A stretch of 64,000 nucleotides of DNA, from assembly GCF_037120725.1 (NCBI RefSeq), contig NZ_JBBAXC010000007.1, forward strand, positions 124,001-188,000. The letters are read 5' to 3'. This DNA comes from Bacillus spongiae (GTDB lineage Bacteria; Bacillota; Bacilli; Bacillales; Bacillaceae_K). Shown piece after piece: positions 8,531 to 18,102 of this stretch. Below the pieces are notes generated by a model. It was not told where the DNA came from and did not search any database. It saw nothing but the letters and a program-made list of their open reading frames with translations. How positions within the stretch are numbered: the first letter of the stretch is position 1; each line of letters opens with the position of its first letter. The position numbers were made by a program, and so were the translations under genes.

Positions 8531-9281
8531 AAGTATCACGTCAACCTTGAAGGAGAGTGAATCTAGAAAGGGTGATCGTACATATCAATAATAATTGTAC
8601 CATTTATTCAGTCGTCCATCTATTTATGTGGTTACTACATGTATGGCTACAGTAATTAGAAAGAGTACTTATTCTTAGTATAGCTTTGAATTCAATGAAA
8701 TAATTATATTTTTTTGAGAAATAAAAAATAAAAAGATCATAAATGCGTTTAAAAGGATTGTAACATCATTAGGAATTTGAAATAATTAGGATGTTAAAGA
8801 GTTCATGGAGTAGGTCGATGAACAATCTATAGGATGTGAAGGAGGGATGGCATGAATAATACTTAGAGAAGAATATACTTCTCGACATAAAGGAATTATT
8901 CCGTATACGTAACCTCGATGAATTGTGAATAAATGTAAGTCAGTCAAAAAATTTGCATTCTTTTCTTCAAAATACCTCCGAATTCAGGCTTATTCTTTTG
9001 TTTAAACTCCAGTCCAGTAGAATTTAATTTTAAGTAGTAAATAAAAAATGTCATCACAGTAGATTTATTCAAATATACATGTTAATTGTACGTTATCCTT
9101 TTAAAGGTTTAAGAATTTAAACGATTAAACGTATAATTTAACAAAGTATTTTTTAGCTTTACGTTCATATGAAAAGAGGTAGGAAGGGTAAAGCGAATAA
9201 AGGAAGAAGTACATCAATCCATAGGTCAAACAATCAAGTGTATTCGCTATCTATTTTTTTATAAAAAGAGGAGGAATACAA
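8531..9281. other. Long non-coding stretch before the SDR gene
   Basis: About 750 bases hold no open frame with a credible start. There is a GGAGGG site at about 8841 followed by an ATG with only four codons, and a 31-codon basic frame from about 9168 without a ribosome binding site. The DNA is very AT-rich. No hairpin terminator or known RNA was recognised. Confidence 0.3.
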
Positions 9282-10058
9282 ATGACACAAAAAACGGCAC
9301 TAATAACAGGAGCATCTTCTGGGATTGGTCGAGAGTTCGTCTATTCCCTTGCAGAGAAAGGCTACAACATTGTTTTAGTATCGAGATCTCAAGACACATT
9401 GGAGGAAATCGCGGAAGAAATTAGGACAAGGTTTGCTGTAGATGCTTATGTTCTTGCAAAAGATTTGAGTCAGGAACTCTCTCCGAAAGAAGTGTATGAA
9501 GAGGTGAAGGGGCAGGAGCTGACAATTAACATGCTCGTCAATAATGCAGGGTTTGGAACAACGGGTGAACTATTACAAAGTTCAATGGAGAAAAACCATC
9601 AGCAGGTAATGGTCAACGTGAATTCTGTTGTTAACTTAACCCAGTTATTTTTGAAAGATATGGTCGATAGGGGGGAAGGGGATATTATTAATATCGCTTC
9701 GATGATGTCGTTCTTACCCTTTCCGTATATGTCACTTTATGCGGCGACGAAAGCCTTTGTCCTTTCATTTACAGAGGGAATTCATGAAGAATATAAACAT
9801 AAAGGGATTCGTGTGTTGGCTGTCTGTCCCGGAAGTACTGAAACGAATTTCTTTGAAGACGCACCTGATTCACTGAAAGAAGGCAAGATGAGAACGCCTA
9901 AGCAAGTCGTTGAAACAAGCTTTAAAGCTTTAGCCAAAAACAGAAGCTTTATAGTTGATGGGACTCCTAATTACACGATTGCTAACCTACCTAGAATACT
10001 TCCGAGAAAAGTGATTACAAAAATTAGTGGTTCGATTATGAAAAAGAATATGTCCTAA
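9282..10058 (+). CDS. Short-chain dehydrogenase/reductase (SDR)
   Basis: This 258-residue classical SDR has the nucleotide-binding TGASSGIG at residues 10-17, the NNAG motif, the catalytic Ser in NIASMMS, and the YAATK catalytic Tyr-Lys pair. A C-terminal extension after the Rossmann core (NRSFIVDGTPNYTIANLPRILPRKVI) resembles the DltE/YqjQ-like subgroup, often predicted to be membrane-associated. It should oxidise or reduce an alcohol or carbonyl with NAD(P). The substrate is not predictable. GAGGAGG precedes the ATG. A terminator follows, so it is monocistronic. Confidence 0.88.
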   Translation: MTQKTALITGASSGIGREFVYSLAEKGYNIVLVSRSQDTLEEIAEEIRTRFAVDAYVLAKDLSQELSPKEVYEEVKGQELTINMLVNNAGFGTTGELLQSSMEKNHQQVMVNVNSVVNLTQLFLKDMVDRGEGDIINIASMMSFLPFPYMSLYAATKAFVLSFTEGIHEEYKHKGIRVLAVCPGSTETNFFEDAPDSLKEGKMRTPKQVVETSFKALAKNRSFIVDGTPNYTIANLPRILPRKVITKISGSIMKKNMS

Positions 10059-10065
10059 TGACTTT

Positions 10066-10105
10066 GCTTGCTCTCAAGTATTCATCTACTTAGGGCAGGC
10101 TTTTT
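10066..10105 (+). terminator. Terminator after the SDR gene
   Basis: GCTTGCTCTCAAGTA pairs with TACTTAGGGCAGGC (with G-U pairs and one bulge) and is followed by five T. Confidence 0.7.
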
Positions 10106-10198
10106 ATTTATGAAACATTGTCCTAATAAAACCGTATAATAGAATAAAAGGGAATAAATAACGAGTTAGTGCTATGTTCTAAAGGAGATGAAAGCAAC

Positions 10199-10843
10199 AT
10201 GATAGATGGGAGCAGTTTACTATATGCCTTTTATGTATTACTGTTTACGGGAGTGTGTACTTGGTTGATCTATTATCAATATCAGATAAGAAAAGCCATG
10301 CAGCTTACGGAAGAAGCTTTATTTCCACAAAAGGACCAATATGAAAAGGTATTAACCCCATATGCTTGGACTGAAATGAGACCGTTAACGAAAGATGCCA
10401 AATCATATAAATATTACAATTGGTTAACTGTTGTCATTGTGCTCCTTCTCATTGCAATGTTCTATTTTGTATTTATTGATAAAACCATTCAAGGAAACGT
10501 TATTGTGACAAGTTATTTATTACTCAGTATGACCAATCTAATTAGGCTTCCAGCAAGCTTTTACCTAATACCAAACGGACTCATCTTAAATGGATTTTTT
10601 TATCCTTGGTCTAAAATAAACTCTTACGAAGTAGAAAGGATAGTGAAATGGCATTCTATGTATGGATTACATGAGAAAATAAATAATGGCTACTGTGTAA
10701 GATTCCAAATAAAAAAGAGGTGGCTTCGTCCACAACCCATCGTTATCTCCGATTATGAAACATTTCATTTTATTAACAATTATTTAATTGAACGAGGAAT
10801 TATTCAAAAGGAAGCGAAAGTAAAGAAAAATGAAGTTGTGTAA
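10199..10843 (+). CDS. Membrane protein with PH-like C-terminal domain, unknown function
   Basis: The protein has 214 residues. The ATG at 10199 has AAAGGAGATG upstream and is preferred over the in-frame GTG at 10169. One hydrophobic helix lies at the N-terminus (LLYAFYVLLFTGVCTWLIYY). Two more lie in the middle (WLTVVIVLLLIAMFYFVF and VTSYLLLSMTNLIRLPASFYL). The C-terminal 80 or so residues (LIPNGLILNGFFYPWSKINSYEV onward) look like a bacterial PH-type beta domain of the kind found in small membrane proteins. No function is assigned. It stands alone between the SDR and an aldolase-like gene. Confidence 0.65.
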   Translation: MIDGSSLLYAFYVLLFTGVCTWLIYYQYQIRKAMQLTEEALFPQKDQYEKVLTPYAWTEMRPLTKDAKSYKYYNWLTVVIVLLLIAMFYFVFIDKTIQGNVIVTSYLLLSMTNLIRLPASFYLIPNGLILNGFFYPWSKINSYEVERIVKWHSMYGLHEKINNGYCVRFQIKKRWLRPQPIVISDYETFHFINNYLIERGIIQKEAKVKKNEVV

Positions 10844-10976
10844 ATGATTTACATTTAAAGTTAAGCACTCGAATAAGGGTAGTGGATGGTAATTGTTTCA
10901 TGAAATAGTAAAGCGGTGCATAGGTCTGTAACCAATACATATTTGTAAATTATCAGGAGAAAAGGGGAGTTTTTTA

Positions 10977-12083
10977 ATGCAGGAAATGTCTCCATTTGTA
11001 AAAGCGTTTCAACAAACTAAATTTCGACTAAACGGCCATGGGAAAAGAGAGGTGGGTGTGTTAAAAGAAGCACTTCTGTCTATTTCAAACCAACAAGAAA
11101 GTGATATATACGGAACTGGACAAGTAATTGAAGCGTTTCAAAGGAAGATGGCGAACTACTTGGGAAAAGAGAGTGCTGTATTCTTTCCAAGTGGAACGAT
11201 GGCGCAGCAAATTGCATTACGAATATGGTGTGACGAAAAAGGAATGCAAAAGGTCGCTTATCACCCCCTATGTCATCTCGAAATACATGAAGAAGATGGG
11301 TTAAAAGAGCTTCATCATATTGACCCCATTCTACTTGCGGATAAAGATCGACTCATTGAGCTAGATGATATTTTAAACATTAATGAAGAGATAGCTTGTT
11401 TGCTGCTTGAATTGCCTCAGCGTGAAATAGGAGGGCAATTGCCGGAGTATTCCACACTTGAGGCTATTTCCTCCTATTGTAAGGAAAAAGGAATTAAGCT
11501 ACATCTAGACGGTGCAAGATTATTTGAGATAACTCCATACTATGGAAAATCGGCTTCTGAAATATGTAAGCTCTTTGATAGTGTCTATATTTCCTTCTAT
11601 AAGGGAATTGGAGGTGTAGCGGGAGCCATTCTAGCTGGTGACGAATCCTTTACAGAATCATCTAAAGTTTGGAAGAGGCGTCATGGTGGCGATTTGGTGA
11701 GTCTTTATCCATATATACTAAGTGCTGATTATTATTTTGAACAACGCGTAAATAGTATGAAGAATTATTACGAGGGGGCTAAGGAATTAGCACAGCTTTA
11801 TAATGATTGTCACCAAATTACGACGAAACCGATTAAGCCCGTGTCTAATATGTTTCATGTTCATCTTTTTGGTCAAAAGGAACACCTTGAAAAGATCCTA
11901 ATGGAAATTCATCATACGACAGGAATAGGATTTACCCCTTATTTACGTGAAGTAACAGATCATGAATATTTTTATGAAGTAAGTATTGGGGATCAGTATG
12001 CAGCTGTTCCGAGGGAAGAAGTAAAAAAGGCGTTTTCTCTTTTAAATAAACGAATGAAAGAATTAGATTTATCCATTTTGTAG
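10977..12083 (+). CDS. Threonine aldolase / beta-eliminating lyase family PLP enzyme
   Basis: This 368-residue fold-type I PLP enzyme shows FPSGTMAQQIALRIW (cofactor phosphate region), HLDGAR (the Asp binds the pyridine nitrogen) and SFYKGIGG with the Schiff-base lysine. This is the pattern of low-specificity L-threonine aldolases, which split L-threonine and allo-threonine to glycine and acetaldehyde. The N-terminal 30 residues are longer than in most aldolases, and the sequence is divergent enough that another beta-eliminating activity is possible. It is a single gene followed by a strong terminator. Confidence 0.8.
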   Translation: MQEMSPFVKAFQQTKFRLNGHGKREVGVLKEALLSISNQQESDIYGTGQVIEAFQRKMANYLGKESAVFFPSGTMAQQIALRIWCDEKGMQKVAYHPLCHLEIHEEDGLKELHHIDPILLADKDRLIELDDILNINEEIACLLLELPQREIGGQLPEYSTLEAISSYCKEKGIKLHLDGARLFEITPYYGKSASEICKLFDSVYISFYKGIGGVAGAILAGDESFTESSKVWKRRHGGDLVSLYPYILSADYYFEQRVNSMKNYYEGAKELAQLYNDCHQITTKPIKPVSNMFHVHLFGQKEHLEKILMEIHHTTGIGFTPYLREVTDHEYFYEVSIGDQYAAVPREEVKKAFSLLNKRMKELDLSIL

Positions 12084-12194
12084 AAATGAATATGAACTTT
12101 CAGTCAATTTGTTTTAATAAGGCAATATAAAATTATTTGAGAAAAACATTAACCGAAATAACCATTTGAATAAGGTGAAATTTTGTAAGGATAG

Positions 12195-12228
12195 AACTTG
12201 CTCCATTGATCAATGGACAAGTTTTTTT
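12195..12228 (+). terminator. Terminator after the aldolase-like gene
   Basis: AACTTG plus TCCATTGATCAATGGA plus CAAGTT forms an almost continuous stem and is followed by seven T. Confidence 0.85.
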
Positions 12229-12357
12229 GTCTGATTTCTTCGATATTAAGCAGTACTCGACTTTTATGAAGGAAAAATGACAAAAAATAGACGAAAAGTT
12301 TACGTTTTCGTTAAAAAAGGGTTTACATAAGGTTAATATACAGAATATAATTAATAA

Positions 12358-12371
12358 CGAAAGCGCTTTCG
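12358..12371. promoter_or_regulatory. LacI-type operator at the lacI-family gene promoter (autoregulation)
   Basis: The perfect 14-bp palindrome CGAAAGCGCTTTCG lies 24 bases before the TTG start of the regulator. The central CG and the flanking A/T halves are typical of LacI/GalR sites. Related sites CGAAACCGGTTTCG occur upstream of the binding-protein gene and of the GH30 gene. Confidence 0.75.
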
Positions 12372-12394
12372 ATTTAAGATGAGGTGAACCCCCT

Positions 12395-13405
12395 TTGGTA
12401 ACAATCTATGATATTGCAAAAAAGACAGGCTTTTCTGTCACCACTGTTTCAAAGGCAATTAATAATTATCCGGATGTTAGCGAGAAAACGAAAAAGGCAA
12501 TACTACAAGCTGTTGATGAAATGAAGTATCTTCCTAATTCATCTGCTAGAACGTTAACAACGAAGAAATCATGGACAATCGGTGTGGTTTTCGTTGAACC
12601 GCTTGGAATCGGGATGAAGCACCCATTTTTTAATGAAGTAATTGAAAGCTTTAAGCAATGTGTCGAAGTGTTTGAGTATGATTTGTTATTCGCGTCTAGA
12701 AACCTCCAAAATCGCCATAAAAGTTATTTAGAGCATTTTCGTTATCGCGGGGTGGACGGGATTGTGGTTGTTTGTTCCGATGTAGAAGATAGTCAAGCTC
12801 AAGAGTTAATGAACGCATCAATTCCATGTGTAGTCATTGACTTAAACAGTCAAAGCTCAAGTGTTGTGTTTTCCGACAATTTAGGTGGGAGCAAACTTGC
12901 AGTAGAATATCTTCATTCATTAGGGCATAAACGAATTGCACATATTGCAGGGCATGAAACGACCTTTGCTGGTCAACAACGCTTAGAAGGTTATCGAGCT
13001 AACATGAAAGAGTTGTCCTTAGAAGTACCCGAGGATTATATCGTAAGTGGAGAATACTTTTCTCAAGAAGGTGGATATGAAGCGATGAAGAAATTACTTC
13101 AGCTTAAAGACCTTCCTACAGCCATTTACGCAGCGGGGGATAGTTTAGCTATTGGTGCGATTGAAGCCATTCAAGAAAAAGGATGGAGCGTACCAAATGA
13201 TTTTTCCATCATCGGATTTGATGACATTTCATTGGCGAAACATATGTCGCCTCGTTTGACGACGATTAGGCAACAAACGGATTTAATTGGCCAGAGAGCT
13301 GGCGAACTTCTGTTAAAGCAAATTAATGAGAAGCGAAAAATTATTGAGCAAATTCAAATTCCTGTAAAATTAATGATTAGAGATAGTTGTAAAAATGTTG
13401 ATTAA
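12395..13405 (+). CDS. LacI-family regulator of the beta-glucan locus
   Basis: This 336-residue protein starts with a LacI helix-turn-helix (VTIYDIAKKTGFSVTTVSKAINNYPDVSEKTKKAI). A periplasmic-binding-protein-like sugar domain follows, ending in the usual FDDISLAKHMSPRLTTIRQ segment. The TTG start has GAGGTGA seven bases upstream. It is encoded just before an ABC sugar importer and glycosidases. Palindromes with a shared CGAAA-N4-TTTCG frame occur at its own promoter, before the importer and before GH30. It probably represses these genes until a beta-glucan-derived sugar binds. The effector sugar (for example laminaribiose or gentiobiose) is inference. Confidence 0.9.
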   Translation: MVTIYDIAKKTGFSVTTVSKAINNYPDVSEKTKKAILQAVDEMKYLPNSSARTLTTKKSWTIGVVFVEPLGIGMKHPFFNEVIESFKQCVEVFEYDLLFASRNLQNRHKSYLEHFRYRGVDGIVVVCSDVEDSQAQELMNASIPCVVIDLNSQSSSVVFSDNLGGSKLAVEYLHSLGHKRIAHIAGHETTFAGQQRLEGYRANMKELSLEVPEDYIVSGEYFSQEGGYEAMKKLLQLKDLPTAIYAAGDSLAIGAIEAIQEKGWSVPNDFSIIGFDDISLAKHMSPRLTTIRQQTDLIGQRAGELLLKQINEKRKIIEQIQIPVKLMIRDSCKNVD

Positions 13406-13433
13406 TAACAACTAATTATTTTTTACGCGAAAT

Positions 13434-13459
13434 CGAAACCGGTTTCGGAAAGGTTTCGA
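13434..13459. promoter_or_regulatory. LacI-type operator upstream of the sugar-binding lipoprotein
   Basis: The palindrome CGAAACCGGTTTCG at 13434-13447 is followed by an additional half site AGGTTTCGAAA. It lies about 155 bases before the binding-protein start, between the regulator and the importer. Confidence 0.7.
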
Positions 13460-13520
13460 AATAGTACTTATTTTATATTGTAAAATTAAAATAATAGATT
13501 GACAGATTAAACGGTCAATT

Positions 13521-13535
13521 ACGAAAACGCTTACA
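13521..13535. promoter_or_regulatory. cre-like catabolite repression site (CcpA)
   Basis: ACGAAAACGCTTACA matches the CcpA consensus WTGNAARCGYWWWCA at all but the second position. It lies upstream of the binding-protein gene, downstream of the LacI operator. Catabolite control of a glucan importer would be expected. Confidence 0.5.
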
Positions 13536-13602
13536 AAAATGTGATGTTCAGGTAGAAATTTTACCTGTTTCAAATATTATTATTCAATTGGGAGGTAGCA
13601 AA

Positions 13603-14922
13603 ATGAAAAAATGGTTTGGAATTTTATTAGCCCTTTCTTTAGTGGCAGGTATTATAGCAGGCTGTTCAAGTGATAAGTCAAGTAGTGAAGACAAAAAGAA
13701 GTTGACAGTTTGGTCGTTTACAGATGAATTGAAAAAGGGAGACGCCCTTAAGAAGTTTGAAGAAGAGCATGGTGTGGAAGTGGATTTAACGATCGTTCCA
13801 ATCGCAGACTACCCGACAAAGCTTAAACCAGCTTTAGAGAGTGGAAAAGGAGCTCCAGACGTATTTACTGGAGAGATTGCATTCTTGAAACAATGGACAG
13901 ACAGAGAATATTGGGAAAACTTATCTGAAGAACCTTACAATGCAGATGAGTGGGCAGATGATTACATGCCATATGTGTTTGACTTAGGAAAAGATTCAGA
14001 CGGAAATGTTAAAGCGTTATCTTGGCAAACAACTCCTGGTGGTATCTTCTATCGTAGAAGTATTGCGGAAGAAGTATTAGGTACAGATGATCCTGCAGAA
14101 GTAGGAGCTATGATGGGAAGCTGGGATGGATTATTCGAAGTTGGAGAAAAGCTTAAAGAAAAGAACTATCGTTTATTCCCAGATGAAGGTGCGATTCGCT
14201 GGTTTGCAAGAGGAGCTGACCAACAACCTTGGGTTAACGAAAACAATGAACTTATTATGACTAGCGCAAAATTAGATTTCTTTGATCAAGCAAAAAAATT
14301 ACGTGAAAAAGATTTAACAGCATTTGCTCCTGAGTGGTCTCCATCATGGACAGCTGCTATGAATGGTCCAATTGCTTATAATGGTGGATGGGACGATGTA
14401 AAAGAAGATGCTGATAATAAAACAGAAGTATTTGCCTATGCACTTCCAACATGGGGATTACACAGTGTTCTTAAAGAAAATGGAAAAGACACTGCAGGTG
14501 ACTGGGCTGTAACGACAGGACCAAACCCATATTTCTGGGGAGGTACTTGGTTAGGAATTTATAGTAAATCAGAAAAGAAAGATTTAGCTTGGGAATTCGT
14601 TCAAATGATGACACATGATGAAGAATTCTTAACAGATTGGGCGCAAGAAACAGGTGACGTACTATCCTTCCTTCCTGTAACGGATAAAATTAAAGATGAC
14701 TTCAGTGAAGAGTTCCTTGGTGGTCAAAACAACTATGAGTTCTTCTTAGAACAAGCGAAAGAAATTGATGCAAGTTCTGTTACAGAATATGACCAAGATC
14801 TTGATACATTACTAGGAGATCAAGTATCCGAGTATGTTGAGGGGAACAAAACAAAAGAAGAAGCTCTTCAAGATTTCTATGATGGCGTGAAAAACGCATA
14901 TCCAGACATTAAAACACCGTAA
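13603..14922 (+). CDS. ABC transporter sugar-binding lipoprotein
   Basis: The ATG at 13603 follows GGGAGGT; the in-frame TTG at 13588 would place that site inside the gene. The protein is 439 residues. A lipoprotein signal ends at IIAGC with the lipidated Cys at residue 21, followed by a Ser/Lys-rich linker. The rest is an SBP_bac_1-type (family 1) extracellular sugar-binding fold (LTVWSFTDELKKGDALKKFEEEHG onward). It would capture oligosaccharides outside the membrane for the two permeases that follow. From context the ligand is probably a beta-glucan oligosaccharide. A hairpin between this gene and the permease probably allows higher expression of the binding protein. Confidence 0.92.
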   Translation: MKKWFGILLALSLVAGIIAGCSSDKSSSEDKKKLTVWSFTDELKKGDALKKFEEEHGVEVDLTIVPIADYPTKLKPALESGKGAPDVFTGEIAFLKQWTDREYWENLSEEPYNADEWADDYMPYVFDLGKDSDGNVKALSWQTTPGGIFYRRSIAEEVLGTDDPAEVGAMMGSWDGLFEVGEKLKEKNYRLFPDEGAIRWFARGADQQPWVNENNELIMTSAKLDFFDQAKKLREKDLTAFAPEWSPSWTAAMNGPIAYNGGWDDVKEDADNKTEVFAYALPTWGLHSVLKENGKDTAGDWAVTTGPNPYFWGGTWLGIYSKSEKKDLAWEFVQMMTHDEEFLTDWAQETGDVLSFLPVTDKIKDDFSEEFLGGQNNYEFFLEQAKEIDASSVTEYDQDLDTLLGDQVSEYVEGNKTKEEALQDFYDGVKNAYPDIKTP

Positions 14923-14944
14923 ATACAAAATTGTAAAAGAAAGC

Positions 14945-14982
14945 AAAAAGGAATAGATTGTCAACAATCTCTATTCCTTTTT
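14945..14982 (+). terminator. Read-through terminator between binding protein and permeases
   Basis: AAAAAGGAATAGATTG pairs with CAATCTCTATTCCTTTTT (one bulge) and ends in five T. Partial termination here is a common way to make more binding protein than permease. Confidence 0.75.
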
Positions 14983-15009
14983 GTTTCAACTTAGGGAAAG
15001 AAGGAGTAC

Positions 15010-15912
15010 ATGATGAAAAAACTAGATTACAAAGGATATTTCTTTGTAGCACCATTTTTCTTAGTCTTTCTGGTGTTTAATATTTACCCAGTTCTCCTGA
15101 CCTTTTATTATACGTTTACGAAGTATGAAGGGTATGGAACTCCTGAATTTATTGGTCTAGAGAACTATCAACGAATTCTTACTGACAAATTTTTTCTAGA
15201 AGCCTTTATTAATACATGGAAAATTTGGGGGTTAAATTTCTTTTTACAATTAGGGATTGCCCTTTTATTAGCTGCATTATTCTCTGATTTACGCTTTAGA
15301 ATGAAAGGGTTAGGGTTTTTTCGAGCTGTCTTTTACTTACCGAACATCATTACGATTAGTTCTGTAGCGATCTTATTTAATATCATGCTCGAATGGCATC
15401 ATGGTTCTGTAAACCAATTATTATTAAAAATTGGTTTAATCTCTGAGCCGATTAACTGGTTAGGACAGCCATTTACCGCACAACTATCTGTTAGTTTAAT
15501 TCTAACTTGGATGTGGTTTGGTTATACCTTTATTGTGTTAATGGCAGGGGTGTCAGGTATATCGAAAGAGTACTATGAAGCGGCATTAATCGATGGTGCG
15601 AACAGATGGCAAACGTTCACAAAAATTACGCTCCCATTATTAAAGCCAATTTTACTTTATGTAATGATAACTTCGTTAATCGGTGGTCTTCAATTATTTG
15701 ATCTTCCGATGTTGATAACGGATGGGTTAGGTCAACCAGAAGGCTCGTTAAATACGATGGTGCTTTACTTATATAACCAAGCATTCAATTACAACAACTA
15801 TGGATATGCTGCAACGGTTGCCTATGCATTATTCATAATTACTGTAGTATTCTCAGCCATTACCTTTAAATCTATGTATCGCGACGCGAAAGCAACAAAG
15901 AGGGGTAAATAA
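15010..15912 (+). CDS. ABC sugar transporter permease 1 (MalF/UgpA-like)
   Basis: This 300-residue inner-membrane permease has six predicted helices and the EAA loop, YYEAALIDGANRWQTFTKITLPLL, which docks the ATPase. AAGGAG stands just before tandem ATG codons at 15010 and 15013; the second has the better spacing. It overlaps nothing and is followed after two bases by the second permease. CUT1-family organisation: binding protein, permease, permease, no ATPase. A shared MsmX-type ATPase encoded elsewhere is expected. Confidence 0.93.
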   Translation: MMKKLDYKGYFFVAPFFLVFLVFNIYPVLLTFYYTFTKYEGYGTPEFIGLENYQRILTDKFFLEAFINTWKIWGLNFFLQLGIALLLAALFSDLRFRMKGLGFFRAVFYLPNIITISSVAILFNIMLEWHHGSVNQLLLKIGLISEPINWLGQPFTAQLSVSLILTWMWFGYTFIVLMAGVSGISKEYYEAALIDGANRWQTFTKITLPLLKPILLYVMITSLIGGLQLFDLPMLITDGLGQPEGSLNTMVLYLYNQAFNYNNYGYAATVAYALFIITVVFSAITFKSMYRDAKATKRGK

Positions 15913-15914
15913 AA

Positions 15915-16745
15915 ATGAAAAATAAAAAGAGTATCTCAAAAATTGCTATTTATTGTTTACTAGTTTTATTAGCCATTATTAGTATCATCCCCTTTTATAT
16001 GATGATTGTTAATGCGACACGAGAGAATAACGATATTATCTTGGGATTTAGCTTTCTTCCAGGCAGTGCTCTTCTTGAAAACTATGAAACAATGATAAGT
16101 TATGTGAACATATGGAGCGGATTTAAAAATAGCTTAATTATTGCGGTGACAGTAACATTTTTAAGTGGCTACTTCTCAGCTTTAACAGCATTTGGATTTG
16201 CTGTTTACAACTTTAAAGGGAAGAATTATTTGTTTTTATTCATGCTGCTTATGATGATGGTTCCAGGTCAATTGGGTCTAATCGGATTTTATGAGCTTAA
16301 TGAGGCATTAGGATTACTGGATACTTACTACCCATTGATCCTTCCGGCGATCGCTAGTCCATTTGTTGTCTTCTTCTTACGTCAATATTTAGCGACAACA
16401 CTTCACCCTTCTCTCATCGAGGCAGCGAGAATGGACGGAGCAAGTGAATTAAAGATTTTCCACACGATTGCACTACCAATCATGATGCCAGCCGTTGCGA
16501 CAATGTCGATTTTTACCTTCATAGGGTCTTGGAACAACTATATCGTACCGTTAGTAATATTATTCTCGCCAGAGAAATATACGTTACCTGTCATGATGGG
16601 CTTCTTAAAAGGGTCGCAAGTTGCAACAAATTTAGGAGCGTTGTATTTAGGTATCGCAATATCCGTAGTGCCTATTATGATCGCTTTTATCTTCTTCTCT
16701 AAGTACATTATTAGCAGTATTTCAGCAGGATCAATTAAAGGATAA
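15915..16745 (+). CDS. ABC sugar transporter permease 2 (MalG-like)
   Basis: This 276-residue protein has six hydrophobic segments and the EAA loop LIEAARMDGASELKIFHTIALPIMMP. It pairs with the preceding permease to form the CUT1 channel. The start lies two bases after the stop of permease 1, showing tight coupling. The GH1 gene follows 14 bases later in the same operon. Confidence 0.93.
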   Translation: MKNKKSISKIAIYCLLVLLAIISIIPFYMMIVNATRENNDIILGFSFLPGSALLENYETMISYVNIWSGFKNSLIIAVTVTFLSGYFSALTAFGFAVYNFKGKNYLFLFMLLMMMVPGQLGLIGFYELNEALGLLDTYYPLILPAIASPFVVFFLRQYLATTLHPSLIEAARMDGASELKIFHTIALPIMMPAVATMSIFTFIGSWNNYIVPLVILFSPEKYTLPVMMGFLKGSQVATNLGALYLGIAISVVPIMIAFIFFSKYIISSISAGSIKG

Positions 16746-16759
16746 CGAGGTGTAGATTA

Positions 16760-18094
16760 ATGAAACAATTTTCAAAAGAATTTATTTTTGGTACAGCAAC
16801 CTCTTCTTATCAAATAGAAGGAGCAGCAGCAGAGGGAGGAAGAACACCATCGATTTGGGATACTTTTTCTAAAACCCCTGGAAAAATATCAGATGGCAGT
16901 ACAGGAGATATCGCCTGTGATCATTACCATCGTACAGAAGAGGATATAGAGTTAATTAAATCGCTTGGAGTCGATTCGTATCGATTCTCAATAGCATGGT
17001 CTCGTATTTTTCCAACAGAAGGTACGTACAATCCAGAAGGAATGGCTTTTTATAAAAAATTAGCGATTCAATTACGAGAAGAGGGAATTGAACCGTGTGT
17101 AACCATCTATCATTGGGATATGCCACAGTGGGCAGATGAAAAAGGTGGATGGGTTAATCGTGAATCTGTGAATTGGTTTATGGAATTTGCGAAGAAATGT
17201 TTTGAAGAATTAGATGAATATGTATCAAAATGGATTACCCATAATGAGCCATGGTGTGCAGCGCTTCTTGGTTATCATACTGGTGAACATGCACCAGGTC
17301 ATACGAATTTAGAAGAGGCAGTAAAGACCTCACACCACTTATTATTATCACATGGTCTAGCTGTTCAATATTATAAAGGTGAATTTGGTGGAACAGGAGA
17401 AATTGGTATTACCCTAAATTTATCTCCAGTCTATGCAGCAAGTGATAGTGTGAATGATCGTTTGGCAGCTAATAATCATGATGGATATTTAAACAGATGG
17501 TTCTTAGATCCAATTTTCAAAGCACAATATCCAACTGATATGCTGAATTTATATTCTAAATACGTCCATTCTTTCGATTTTATTCAAGAAGGAGATTTAG
17601 AAATTATTTCTCAACCAATGGATTTCTTTGGAATTAACTTCTATAGTCGTGCACTAATTGAATTTTCTGCTGCATCAGATTTACTGTATAAGCAAGCATA
17701 TTCCGATTATGCAAAAACAGGAATGGGTTGGGATATTTCGCCACGCGAATTTAAAGATCTAATTTACCGTCTACGTGAAGAGTACACGTCACTACCTATC
17801 TATATTACAGAAAATGGAGCGGCTTTTGATGATGTATTAGAGGATGATGGCCAAGTCCATGATAAGGCAAGAGTAGATTACTTGGAAAAGCATCTATTAT
17901 CGGTAGCTGAATTAAACGAAGAAAACATGAACATTGCAGGTTACTATGTGTGGTCTTTATTAGATAACTTCGAATGGGCGTTTGGTTATGATAAACGCTT
18001 TGGAATTGTTTATGTGGACTTTGATAATCAGAAAAGGTATGTAAAAGATAGTGCAAAACGCTTTAAGGAGATTGTTCAAGAGCGTTCACTATAA
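16760..18094 (+). CDS. GH1 family beta-glucosidase
   Basis: This 444-residue single-domain enzyme has the usual GH1 length. The acid/base Glu is E163 in THNEP and the nucleophile is E351 in YITENG. The N-terminal GH1 signature FIFGTATSSYQIEG is present. There is no signal peptide, so it acts in the cytoplasm on imported di- or oligosaccharides, releasing glucose. It is not obviously a phospho-beta-glucosidase, which fits uptake by an ABC transporter rather than a PTS. It is the last gene of the importer operon before the large palindrome at 18103-18134. Confidence 0.93.
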   Translation: MKQFSKEFIFGTATSSYQIEGAAAEGGRTPSIWDTFSKTPGKISDGSTGDIACDHYHRTEEDIELIKSLGVDSYRFSIAWSRIFPTEGTYNPEGMAFYKKLAIQLREEGIEPCVTIYHWDMPQWADEKGGWVNRESVNWFMEFAKKCFEELDEYVSKWITHNEPWCAALLGYHTGEHAPGHTNLEEAVKTSHHLLLSHGLAVQYYKGEFGGTGEIGITLNLSPVYAASDSVNDRLAANNHDGYLNRWFLDPIFKAQYPTDMLNLYSKYVHSFDFIQEGDLEIISQPMDFFGINFYSRALIEFSAASDLLYKQAYSDYAKTGMGWDISPREFKDLIYRLREEYTSLPIYITENGAAFDDVLEDDGQVHDKARVDYLEKHLLSVAELNEENMNIAGYYVWSLLDNFEWAFGYDKRFGIVYVDFDNQKRYVKDSAKRFKEIVQERSL

Positions 18095-18102
18095 TTTTTT
18101 GT

